A stretch of 21,517 nt of DNA from Bacillota bacterium. GTDB taxonomy: Bacteria > Bacillota_G > Limnochordia > DTU010. The stretch spans positions 1 through 21,517 of the forward strand of contig JAAZLQ010000060.1 in the NCBI GenBank assembly GCA_012799255.1, read 5' to 3'. Numbering within the stretch: the first letter of the stretch is position 1; every line of letters begins with the position of its first letter. A program made the position numbers and the translations under genes. Under the pieces are notes generated by a model, which worked only from the letters and a program-made list of their open reading frames with translations, was not told the DNA's origin and ran no database searches. Below are positions 15,146-21,517 of this stretch, in pieces.

Positions 15146-16370
15146 TCCTGAGGCGATCCGGAAGAGATTTCCCACTTTACAAGAGAAGGTACATGGAAAG
15201 CCCTTGATTTATCTGGACAACGCTGCAACAACCCATACACCTGTAGATGTGTTAGATGCCATACGTGAATACAAAGAACGGTTTAATGCTAACCCTCACC
15301 GGGGCGCCCATTATTTAGGCGTGCAAGCAACCACACTGTATGAAAATGCCCGAGCTAAGGTGGCAAAGTTCATTAACGCAGCTTCTCCTCGAGAGATTAT
15401 TTTCACCAGAAATGCCACCGAAGCTCTGAACTTAGTGGCTTATAGTTTCGGACTCAGCCAGGTTGAACCGGGAGATGAAATTGTACTCTGCATCTCGGAA
15501 CACCATAGCAATCTAGTACCCTGGCAAATGGTTGCCCAAGCGAAGGGTGCGATCTTGCGCTACCTTTATTTGACTGAAGATTTCACCCTTGATTGGACAG
15601 AGGTTCAAAACGTAATTAACGAAAAAACCGCGGTGGTTGGAATCGCCCAAATGTCCAATGTACTTGGAACTATTTATCCCCTAGAAGAACTAATTGCTTA
15701 TGCTCACCAGAAAGGTGCAGTGGTTGTGGTGGATGGAGCTCAAAGTGCGCCCCATCTGAGAACTGACGTACAAAGCCTGGATGCTGACTTCTTCGCCTTT
15801 TCCGGACACAAATTGTTCGGCCCCATGGGAATTGGTGTTCTATATGGAAAGAAAGACCTTCTCGAGTCCATGCCCCCCTTTTTAAGGGGTGGCGAGATGG
15901 TGGAGTACGTAGAAGAACAAACTACCACTTTTAATGAACTGCCCCACAAATTTGAAGCAGGGACGCCCAATGTGGAAGGGGCAGTAGGTCTAGCTGCAGC
16001 TATTGATTTCCTTGAAGGCATTGGTTTTGAGACTATGGAAGCCTATGAACGGGAGCTCACCGTATATGCCTTGGAGGAGCTACAAAAGGTGCCTTATCTC
16101 AAGATTTGTGGCCCTCTGCATACGGATAGGAGGGGACCAGTTATCTCATTTGCACTGGAAGGCTGCCATCCCCACGATGTTGCCACAATCGTTGACTCGG
16201 ACGGGATTGCCCTTAGGGCTGGTCATCACTGCGCCCAGCCTCTGATGAAATATCTTGGGGCACCGGCAACTTCTAGAATTAGTTTTTCCTTCTACAACAC
16301 TAAAGATGAAATAGACGCTTGTATTACTAGTTTAAGGGGCGTAAGGAGGTGGTTAGGCTATGGATCTTAG
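15138..16370 (+). CDS. sufS: Cysteine desulfurase SufS
   Basis: A 410-residue PLP enzyme that removes sulfur from cysteine and hands it to SufU. It is a group II desulfurase: the cofactor lysine is K225 in FSGHKLFGPMG, H123 (EHHSN) stacks on the cofactor, D199 and Q202 bind it, and the persulfide cysteine is C365 in RAGHHCAQPLM. The short active-site loop around C365 is typical of SufS rather than IscS. The start overlaps the end of sufD by eight bases without a clear ribosome site, so its translation likely depends on coupling. It overlaps sufU by 11 bases. Confidence 0.97.
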   Translation: MYNPEAIRKRFPTLQEKVHGKPLIYLDNAATTHTPVDVLDAIREYKERFNANPHRGAHYLGVQATTLYENARAKVAKFINAASPREIIFTRNATEALNLVAYSFGLSQVEPGDEIVLCISEHHSNLVPWQMVAQAKGAILRYLYLTEDFTLDWTEVQNVINEKTAVVGIAQMSNVLGTIYPLEELIAYAHQKGAVVVVDGAQSAPHLRTDVQSLDADFFAFSGHKLFGPMGIGVLYGKKDLLESMPPFLRGGEMVEYVEEQTTTFNELPHKFEAGTPNVEGAVGLAAAIDFLEGIGFETMEAYERELTVYALEELQKVPYLKICGPLHTDRRGPVISFALEGCHPHDVATIVDSDGIALRAGHHCAQPLMKYLGAPATSRISFSFYNTKDEIDACITSLRGVRRWLGYGS

Positions 16371-16806
16371 TGCACTCTATACTGAGCTAATTCTAGAACA
16401 TAGTCAAAAGAGTGAGCACAAAAGACAGCTAGAATCTGCCACTTGTTCTGAAAGGGGACATAACCCCAGCTGTGGAGATGATATTACCATCGAGTTACTG
16501 GTCGAAAATGGTAAGATTGTGGACGCGGCCTTTACTGGCAGTGGTTGTGCCATTTCCCAGGCTTCGACCTCGATGATGATCGAGTTGATTAAAGGACGTT
16601 CTGCAGAAGAGGCTCGCAATTTAGCTGATATTTTCTTGGGGATGATCAAGAGAGAGATCAGCTCCGAAACTGAACTAGAATTACTGGAAGAGGCGATTGC
16701 CTTTCAGAATATCGCTAATATGCCTGCTCGAGTAAAGTGTGCTGTTCTGGCCTGGCATACCCTTACAGAAGCGATGAAAGAGGTAGATACACCAAGCGCT
16801 GACTAG
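16360..16806 (+). CDS. sufU: SufU, zinc-dependent sulfur acceptor of the SUF system
   Basis: A 148-residue IscU-like protein that accepts sulfur from SufS. A strong GTAAGGAGGTGG ribosome site precedes the ATG, within the end of sufS. The ligands C38, D40, C63 and C127 occupy the positions known in Bacillus subtilis SufU (C41, D43, C66, C128). The roughly 18-residue insertion between the second and third cysteines, which separates SufU from true IscU, is present (SAEEARNLADIFLGMIKREIS region). The HSCB/HscA-binding LPPVK motif of IscU is absent. It is the last gene of the operon. The order C-B-D-S-U differs from the C-D-S-U-B order in Bacillus. Confidence 0.95.
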   Translation: MDLSALYTELILEHSQKSEHKRQLESATCSERGHNPSCGDDITIELLVENGKIVDAAFTGSGCAISQASTSMMIELIKGRSAEEARNLADIFLGMIKREISSETELELLEEAIAFQNIANMPARVKCAVLAWHTLTEAMKEVDTPSAD

Positions 16807-16807
16807 G

Positions 16808-16860
16808 ATGGGGTCCTGCCCCATTTTGTGTCGAGCCCCCAGGTAATCCTGGGGGTTTTC
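16808..16860 (+). terminator. Double intrinsic terminator of the suf operon
   Basis: Two hairpins lie in tandem. ATGGGG (16808-16813) pairs with CCCCAT (16819-16824), followed by TTTTGTG. Then CCCCCAGG (16836-16843) pairs with CCTGGGGG (16848-16855), followed by TTTTC. The second is a perfect 8-bp GC-rich stem. Confidence 0.85.
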
Positions 16861-16895
16861 TTGATTTTTGGGTATTCTATGGATGAGGTGATAGA

Positions 16896-17438
16896 ATGAA
16901 CAAAATGCGCGATCGATTATTACTTGGAGTGATTTCAGGGCTTGCTGGAGGAGCAGTGAAGAATGTGGTTGGGTCAATATTGATGAAAAGTCACGCTTCG
17001 GAGTTTGGCGGGCCGGCCAGGGCCGCGGGGATGCTTCTACCAGCCCATAAAATAGCCACTCCTCAGGGTAGGTTAGTTGGCTGGCTTGCCGATACAGCCA
17101 TAGCTGGCCTCTTGGGTATAGCGTCCGTTTATATGTTGTCCGTTACAGGTAAAGACAACGCTGCTTTAAAAGGAGCAATCACTACTGGTGGCGTTGCGTG
17201 GATGGGTCTCTATGGTGTCTTGGGAACCCTCGGGGCCACAAGGGTAGAACCTGGTCATCCCCGAACGGTACTAAGTGAGTTTATTACCCACTCAATCTAT
17301 GGGGCTGTAACCGGGGCGACTGCTTGCTACTTAGGGGATGAAGGCCTGTTTAACGGCGAGATTCCTCTCTTTGCTAGTGATCGACAACCAGCCAAACAGA
17401 TCAGTCTTGAGCCGATAACTAACCAAGTACGGTACTAG
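16896..17438 (+). CDS. Small membrane protein of unknown function
   Basis: A 180-residue protein with GATGAGGTGAT before its ATG. I do not recognise a named family. It has a glycine-rich N-terminal membrane segment (LLLGVISGLAGGAVKNVVGSIL), a second segment near AIAGLLGIASVYMLS, and two further hydrophobic stretches (GGVAWMGLYGVLGTLGA and SIYGAVTGATACYLG), so probably four membrane passes. The small-residue packing resembles hypothetical membrane proteins scattered in spore-forming Bacillota, but this is only a general impression. It is preceded by the suf terminator and followed by a chemoreceptor gene 91 bases later. Its 3' end contains a motility-sigma-like GCCGATAA box that may serve that next gene. 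Confidence 0.8.
   Translation: MNKMRDRLLLGVISGLAGGAVKNVVGSILMKSHASEFGGPARAAGMLLPAHKIATPQGRLVGWLADTAIAGLLGIASVYMLSVTGKDNAALKGAITTGGVAWMGLYGVLGTLGATRVEPGHPRTVLSEFITHSIYGAVTGATACYLGDEGLFNGEIPLFASDRQPAKQISLEPITNQVRY
17393..17418 (+). promoter_or_regulatory. Candidate motility-sigma (SigD/FliA-type) promoter for the third chemoreceptor
   Basis: GCCGATAA (17411-17418) equals the -10 consensus of the motility sigma factor, and CAAA (17393-17396) lies 14 bases upstream in place of TAAA. It sits 112 bases before a chemoreceptor ATG but inside the preceding coding region. An 8-base match is expected about once in this window by chance, so position is the main argument. Confidence 0.35.
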
Positions 17439-17529
17439 TTGCAAAAGGGGTGATTAACCTCCTTGGAGGAATTATCTGAGAAACGCAGAATTAATAAGCA
17501 TTATACAGATTTTTAAGGAGGGGTTATTC

Positions 17530-19392
17530 ATGAGACTTTCGCTCCGCTGGAAAATGCTTTTTCTAGTTTTTGCGTTAGTAATGACACCAGTTGTTCTTTT
17601 GGGTATCAGTGAATATCGTACAGCGAGGGCCCTGTTAACCGAGAATGTGCGGGTTAGTGCCCGGGATGCTCTTAAGAGCGGAGTGGATGTGGCTGATGTC
17701 TTTCTGAAATCGGTGGAAGACGCAGTGATTATGTTGAGCCAGGATGCCAGCGTGCAAAATGTCCTCACTGATCCCCAAGCTGCGGATCGGGTTTTGGAGA
17801 TCTTTAAAGCCTATATGGAGTCCCACGAAGACGTTGAAAACGTCTTTTACGGAACAAGAGACAAGGGCTTTCACGTTTATCCTCCCGCACCTGGCGGTTT
17901 GCCCCCAGGTTTTGATCCAACCACTCGTCCCTGGTATCCTCGGACAATTCAGGCCGGGAAAATCACCTGGACAGAACCTTATATCGATACTGGAAGCGGT
18001 AAACTAGTTGTTAGCGTAGCAGTCCCGGTTTATAAGGCTCGGGATAATCAACCAATCGGTGTAGTGGGGATTGACGTAGCCCTAGACCGCTTGTCGGCCA
18101 TGATCTCCACCAGAACAGTAGGCGAGAGTGGTTATCTTGTGCTCTTAGATCAATCTGGCTTAGTTTTGGCCCACCCTGATCCTAGTGTTTTTGGTCAGCA
18201 AATGGCAGATAGAGCCATCGCTGAGGTAGTGCTGAACACCCAGGCTGGTGAAATTGATTACAACGAGGGTGAGGAAAAGTTTGTTGCCTTCTCCACGTTG
18301 GATCGTACAGGTTGGTCAATGGGGGCCATGATTTCTTACAATGAGGCTACTGACCAAGTTCGAGCCCAGTTACAGCGGACATTGATGATCGGTTTCGTTC
18401 TTCTGTTAGTGGGTCTGGGGATCGGAATTGTCTTTAGTGATCGACTTTTGATTAAACCTGTATTTAGCTTGGTTTCTGCTGCCGAAGAGATTAGCCAGGG
18501 TAATTTTACTACAGAAGTAAAGCTAACCAACAACGATGAACTGGGCGTGTTGGCTCAAACTTTTAGGAAGCTACAACAGGATCTTGGTAAGTTAATTGGT
18601 GATGTGAAGGTGGCCAGTGATACTACTGCCGAGCTAAGTCGTTCTGTTTTCCGCTCTAGTCAAGAAATTAGTGCTTCAACGGAAGAAATGGCCGCCACAA
18701 CCAACGAGTTTGCAGGTTCAGTCCAGCAAATGAGTGATCATGTCCAGACCATTGATGAGGACGGCGCGGCGGTACAGAAGGTTTCCCGAGATGGTCAGGA
18801 GTTAATCTTGAAAGCGGTCAATCAAATGAAGAATATCGAAACCAGTTTCGGTGGTCTATATCAAAGTGTAGAACAGCTTGGCATACAGTCCACTGAAATT
18901 GGCAAGATTACCGACTTGATTAGGGGTATCTCAGATCAAACGAATCTCCTAGCTTTAAATGCAGCCATCGAAGCTGCCCGGGCAGGGGATCAGGGGAGAG
19001 GTTTTGCGGTTGTTGCAGAAGAAGTTCGTAGTCTCGCTGAGCAATCCGCTGCTGCCACAGAACAAATTGCCAATTTGCTACGAGAGGTTCATAACCAGAT
19101 TAATCAAGTAATGTCTGAGGCAAATGAGAGTATTGCTGAGGTTAAAGAAGGTTCTACCAGCGTACAAATTGCCGGTGAGACCTTCGGGCAAATTGGTCAA
19201 GCCATCAACGCTATTAGCGCCCGCATCCAAGAGGTTGCTGGTTACGCCCTAGAGCTAAGCAGTGGTTCTGAACAGATGGCTGCGGCCACAGAGGAGCAGG
19301 CCGCTACGCTTCAAGAGATTACGATGTCAGCTAACGATCTTGCTGAACAAGCTGGCTTACTCATGGAACTGACTGAAGGATTTAAGATCTAG
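17530..19392 (+). CDS. Methyl-accepting chemotaxis protein with predicted amino-acid-sensing dCache domain
   Basis: A 620-residue chemoreceptor with AAGGAGGGG before its ATG. Membrane segment 1 is about residues 9-27, the extracytoplasmic dCache sensor about 35-280, membrane segment 2 about 284-303, and HAMP ([15 protein letters not shown] onward) about 305-360. The signalling domain has an intact tip, [18 protein letters not shown], then [17 protein letters not shown]. In the distal Cache pocket F128, R133, W135, Y136, Y151 and D182 align with the amino-acid-binding pattern known from Pseudomonas PctA (Y121, R126, W128, Y129, Y144, D173). The spacing is identical up to Y151, and two residues longer before D182. 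An amino-acid ligand is therefore likely, though it is inferred from pattern only. A bidirectional terminator follows. Confidence 0.95.
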   Translation: MRLSLRWKMLFLVFALVMTPVVLLGISEYRTARALLTENVRVSARDALKSGVDVADVFLKSVEDAVIMLSQDASVQNVLTDPQAADRVLEIFKAYMESHEDVENVFYGTRDKGFHVYPPAPGGLPPGFDPTTRPWYPRTIQAGKITWTEPYIDTGSGKLVVSVAVPVYKARDNQPIGVVGIDVALDRLSAMISTRTVGESGYLVLLDQSGLVLAHPDPSVFGQQMADRAIAEVVLNTQAGEIDYNEGEEKFVAFSTLDRTGWSMGAMISYNEATDQVRAQLQRTLMIGFVLLLVGLGIGIVFSDRLLIKPVFSLVSAAEEISQGNFTTEVKLTNNDELGVLAQTFRKLQQDLGKLIGDVKVASDTTAELSRSVFRSSQEISASTEEMAATTNEFAGSVQQMSDHVQTIDEDGAAVQKVSRDGQELILKAVNQMKNIETSFGGLYQSVEQLGIQSTEIGKITDLIRGISDQTNLLALNAAIEAARAGDQGRGFAVVAEEVRSLAEQSAAATEQIANLLREVHNQINQVMSEANESIAEVKEGSTSVQIAGETFGQIGQAINAISARIQEVAGYALELSSGSEQMAAATEEQAATLQEITMSANDLAEQAGLLMELTEGFKI

Positions 19393-19414
19393 CTAGGTAA
19401 AACCGAAAACGAAG

Positions 19415-19440
19415 AAAAGACCGCATTCGCGGTCTTTTTT
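19415..19440. terminator. Bidirectional intrinsic terminator between convergent genes
   Basis: AAAAGACCGC (19415-19424) and GCGGTCTTTT (19429-19438) form a perfect 10-bp stem with an ATTC loop. T runs follow on both strands, so it can end the chemoreceptor (plus) and the DUF6544-like gene (minus). Confidence 0.88.
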
Positions 19441-19473
19441 CTTTTGGACGCATCTATAGCAATTCGGATAGCA

Positions 19474-20349
19474 TTAAAAGTCTTCAACATCATACTCAAC
19501 ACTCGAAACCACCCCATCAAAGTATACAAGATCTCCTTCGGGCAGTTCCCAGATAGCTTTAAGGCCGCGGGGGACTCTTCTTTGCTTGTGCTGAGTATAC
19601 CCAACAATTTCAGTTCTCCAAGGTACCAATTCAAAGACGCCTCCGCCGCGGTCCATGTAACGATCGTAGGTGTGGAAAGTCACCGTTTCGCAACTATCGT
19701 CAATGGTGAAGACACCCGACGCTTCTGCGCCATTGTAGCGAATCGTTGCCCGAGCTTGCTGATCGTTTAGCTCCTCCCATGTAATGTAATCTTGGAGGGC
19801 GTATGTTGGCACAATTAAACATTCTGTAAGGATTGTCACTAAAGCAGATTGGTCCATTTCGGGACCTGTAGCATCAAAAATCTTGATCAGTTTTGCTAAC
19901 TTACCCGTCATCTGACCCTGACCATTCTGGTATTTATCTCTTCCTTCAAACGGAATTAGGCCAGCTATTTTGGCCACCATGTAGGCAATACGAGTTGGCT
20001 CTTCCACAAAATTAAACTGCTCACAATAAAGTTGAAGATCCATGTTTCCGTTTTTGAAAGTCACTTCATTGAAGATGATCCTTGCATTGGACATCTTTGG
20101 TTGATTCACCAAGGTCAAATGGCGATAATACCTTTGCATGGGTCCTGGAAGAACTGCAAAATCTTCTTCTGTAAAAAAGCCCGAAATAATCCTTGTTTTT
20201 TCCAACTCTTCCCGAACCTCAGCTGCAAAAATCTTCTTCATCTGCACCCCAGCTCCCATCACTTGAACAACCATAACCAAAAGCGTAACACATAATATTA
20301 AACTGATTAATACCGCTTTGACACGACTTTCCGGCCTGTTTCGGATCAT
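19474..20349 (-). CDS. DUF6544-like membrane-anchored protein of unknown function
   Basis: A 291-residue protein with one N-terminal membrane segment (about 12-33), the rest likely extracytoplasmic. It shows the pattern I associate with the DUF6544 family: LPGPMQRYYRHL (67-78), then a strand-rich region, GRDKYQNGQGQMTGKL, the TECLIVPTYAL segment, a WEELNDQQARATIRYNG stretch, and a C-terminal ending GLKAIWELPEGDLVYFDGVV. Family members have no established function. The length is typical. The ATG has a modest AAGGAATG upstream. It lies 92 bases after nadE on the same strand without a terminator between, so it may be co-transcribed with pyrG and nadE. The family assignment is from memory of its conserved segments. 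Confidence 0.78.
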   Translation of the reverse strand: MIRNRPESRVKAVLISLILCVTLLVMVVQVMGAGVQMKKIFAAEVREELEKTRIISGFFTEEDFAVLPGPMQRYYRHLTLVNQPKMSNARIIFNEVTFKNGNMDLQLYCEQFNFVEEPTRIAYMVAKIAGLIPFEGRDKYQNGQGQMTGKLAKLIKIFDATGPEMDQSALVTILTECLIVPTYALQDYITWEELNDQQARATIRYNGAEASGVFTIDDSCETVTFHTYDRYMDRGGGVFELVPWRTEIVGYTQHKQRRVPRGLKAIWELPEGDLVYFDGVVSSVEYDVEDF

Positions 20350-20441
20350 CTCATTTCATTCCTTGTCTTTACTAGAATACGTGTGCCTTTTCTAGACTAC
20401 GTGGATAAATCCTGCATATTCCTGAAATTTCGTCCTGATCC

Positions 20442-21170
20442 TTATCCCCCATACACCAACGGAATGCGCCGTTTGTGTTCGCTTGATTGGTGATATTTCT
20501 CAATAATAAGTCGATCCTGTTCATTAATGGGGTTACCTTTCAGAAAAGCATCAATGCTTTGGTAGGTGACCCCCATTTCCTGTTCATCCGTCTGGCCATC
20601 GAACAAACCAGCAGAAGGAGCTTTGTCCAATATAGATTTGGGAGCTTTGAAGAAGCGCAAAAAATCAATGACTTCCGTAGCAGTCAAATCTGCAATGGGG
20701 TTAAAGTCAAAGGCGCCATCGCCCCATTTGGTAAAATAGCCCATATAACCCTCGCTTTTGTTGCCTGTGCCGGCTACCAGTCTGTTTTCGCTAGCGGCTA
20801 CCGCATAGAGAATTGTCATCCGTAGGCGTGGTGCAATATTGGTTAGCGCCAGATTAGTTGGGGACGTGACTTGCCTTGCCGCTTGTTCCACCTCGTTCAA
20901 TGAAGGTTCGAGGTCGACAGTCCTTACGTCGATACCGAACTGCTCGGCAACTGTTTCAGCATCTCCTTTATCCTCTAAGTAGTTGCGCTTTGATCTACAG
21001 GGCATAATCAATCCCACAGTATTTTCGCAAGCCAGTTTACACAAAATACCCACAAGAGCACTATCTTTACCACCACTATTTCCGTACACAATACCTTGGG
21101 CTGAGGCAGATGCTAAACAATCCTGAATAAACTGTACTCTGTTTCTCAGTTCACTCTGGTAATCTCTCAT
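20442..21170 (-). CDS. nadE: Ammonia-dependent NAD+ synthetase NadE
   Basis: A 242-residue enzyme that amidates nicotinic acid adenine dinucleotide to NAD+ using ATP. The PP-loop is SGGKDS (32-37, within [11 protein letters not shown]). Family hallmarks follow: AGTGNKSE (133-140), [20 protein letters not shown] (148-167) and [12 protein letters not shown] (187-198). It lacks the N-terminal glutaminase domain, so ammonia must be supplied free or by another enzyme. The ATG shares the overlap ATGA with the stop codon of pyrG, and GGAGGGA lies upstream, so it is coupled to CTP synthase translation. The length is slightly short for the family but all motifs are present. Confidence 0.96.
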   Translation of the reverse strand: MRDYQSELRNRVQFIQDCLASASAQGIVYGNSGGKDSALVGILCKLACENTVGLIMPCRSKRNYLEDKGDAETVAEQFGIDVRTVDLEPSLNEVEQAARQVTSPTNLALTNIAPRLRMTILYAVAASENRLVAGTGNKSEGYMGYFTKWGDGAFDFNPIADLTATEVIDFLRFFKAPKSILDKAPSAGLFDGQTDEQEMGVTYQSIDAFLKGNPINEQDRLIIEKYHQSSEHKRRIPLVYGG

Positions 21171-21517
21171 TGTATTCCCTCCATGGAGGCCTTAACTAGC
21201 CCCAAGAATAAAGGATGGGGTCTATTCGGTCGGCTTTTAAACTCAGGATGATATTGCACGCCCACAAAGAAGGGATGGTTAGCCAATTCAACTGCCTCTA
21301 CTAAGTGGTTATCGGGAGAAGTTCCACTGATTACTAACCCGTTTTCTACAAGGGTATTTCTATATGCATTATTGACTTCAAACCTATGTCTATGTCGTTC
21401 ACTTATTTGCTCTTCACCGTATAGCCTGTGTAAAACCGAATTCTCCTTGAGCTGACATGGATAGGCACCTAACCGCATCGTTCCACCTTTTTCTACAATC
21501 CCTATTTGCTCATCCAT
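21167..21517 (-). CDS. pyrG: CTP synthase PyrG, C-terminal part of the glutaminase domain (partial)
   Basis: The last 116 residues of CTP synthase, which aminates UTP to CTP with nitrogen from glutamine. The 5' part lies beyond the right edge; the Met at the edge is an internal residue of the conserved MDEQ segment, not the true start. Family landmarks are [11 protein letters not shown] (11-21), [11 protein letters not shown] (40-50) and [11 protein letters not shown] (87-97). H90 and E92 are the His and Glu of the glutaminase triad; the nucleophile cysteine would be upstream, outside the window. It overlaps nadE by four bases. Confidence 0.96.
   Translation of the reverse strand: MDEQIGIVEKGGTMRLGAYPCQLKENSVLHRLYGEEQISERHRHRFEVNNAYRNTLVENGLVISGTSPDNHLVEAVELANHPFFVGVQYHPEFKSRPNRPHPLFLGLVKASMEGIQ

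Noticed and set aside
17458..17469. CCTCC-TT-GGAGG palindrome before the third chemoreceptor.
   Set aside because: Short arms, made of ribosome-site-like bases, with a 2-base loop; no clear role.
1..21517. CRISPR arrays, insertion sequences, phage genes, defence systems.
   Set aside because: No repeat-spacer pattern, transposase, integrase or defence-family motif was seen on either strand.

Overview
The window looks like about 21.5 kb of chromosome from a motile, probably anaerobic, uncultured Bacillota. The basis is the SufU-type Fe-S scaffold in a sufCBDSU operon, strong AGGAGG-type ribosome sites, sigma-A-like promoters, classic U-tract terminators, a cyclic-di-GMP-I riboswitch and three methyl-accepting chemotaxis proteins. 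The abundant exported proteins carry plain Sec signals instead of lipoboxes, which would fit a diderm or lipoprotein-poor lineage such as Limnochordia. That placement is an inference. I see no rRNA, tRNA, CRISPR array or insertion sequence; this is ordinary chromosome with unusual regulation.

Layout, left to right. Positions 1-904 (minus) hold a GTG-started secreted protein with carboxypeptidase-regulatory-like repeats, cut by the window edge. Positions 1063-2928 (minus) encode a dCache chemoreceptor with its own terminator. Positions 3168-3548 (minus) encode a small acidic protein of unknown function, with its own promoter and terminator. Positions 3781-6814 (plus) form the most interesting unit: tandem 11-bp repeats, a sigma-A promoter, a c-di-GMP-I riboswitch and an intrinsic terminator, followed by an HD-GYP phosphodiesterase, CheW and a four-helix-bundle chemoreceptor. 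The chemoreceptor is broken by a two-base insertion in its HAMP domain. A ligand-sensing leader therefore sits in front of both a c-di-GMP-degrading enzyme and chemotaxis components.

Positions 6835-8274 (minus) encode an exported FAD-dependent reductase or dehydrogenase. It diverges from a carbohydrate ABC importer operon at 8652-11737 (binding protein and two permeases, no ATPase) across a 377-bp intergenic region with a TTGTGA-N6-TCACAA inverted repeat. Positions 11814-16860 hold the sufC-B-D-S-U operon, complete for Fe-S assembly, with overlapping or tightly spaced genes, ended by two hairpins. Then come a small membrane protein (16896-17438) and a third chemoreceptor (17530-19392), whose dCache domain carries the amino-acid-binding residue pattern. 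The right end (minus) is pyrG (partial), nadE and a DUF6544-like membrane-anchored protein; pyrG and nadE overlap by four bases.

The functional themes are chemotaxis tied to c-di-GMP, sugar uptake, Fe-S biogenesis, and nucleotide/NAD synthesis.
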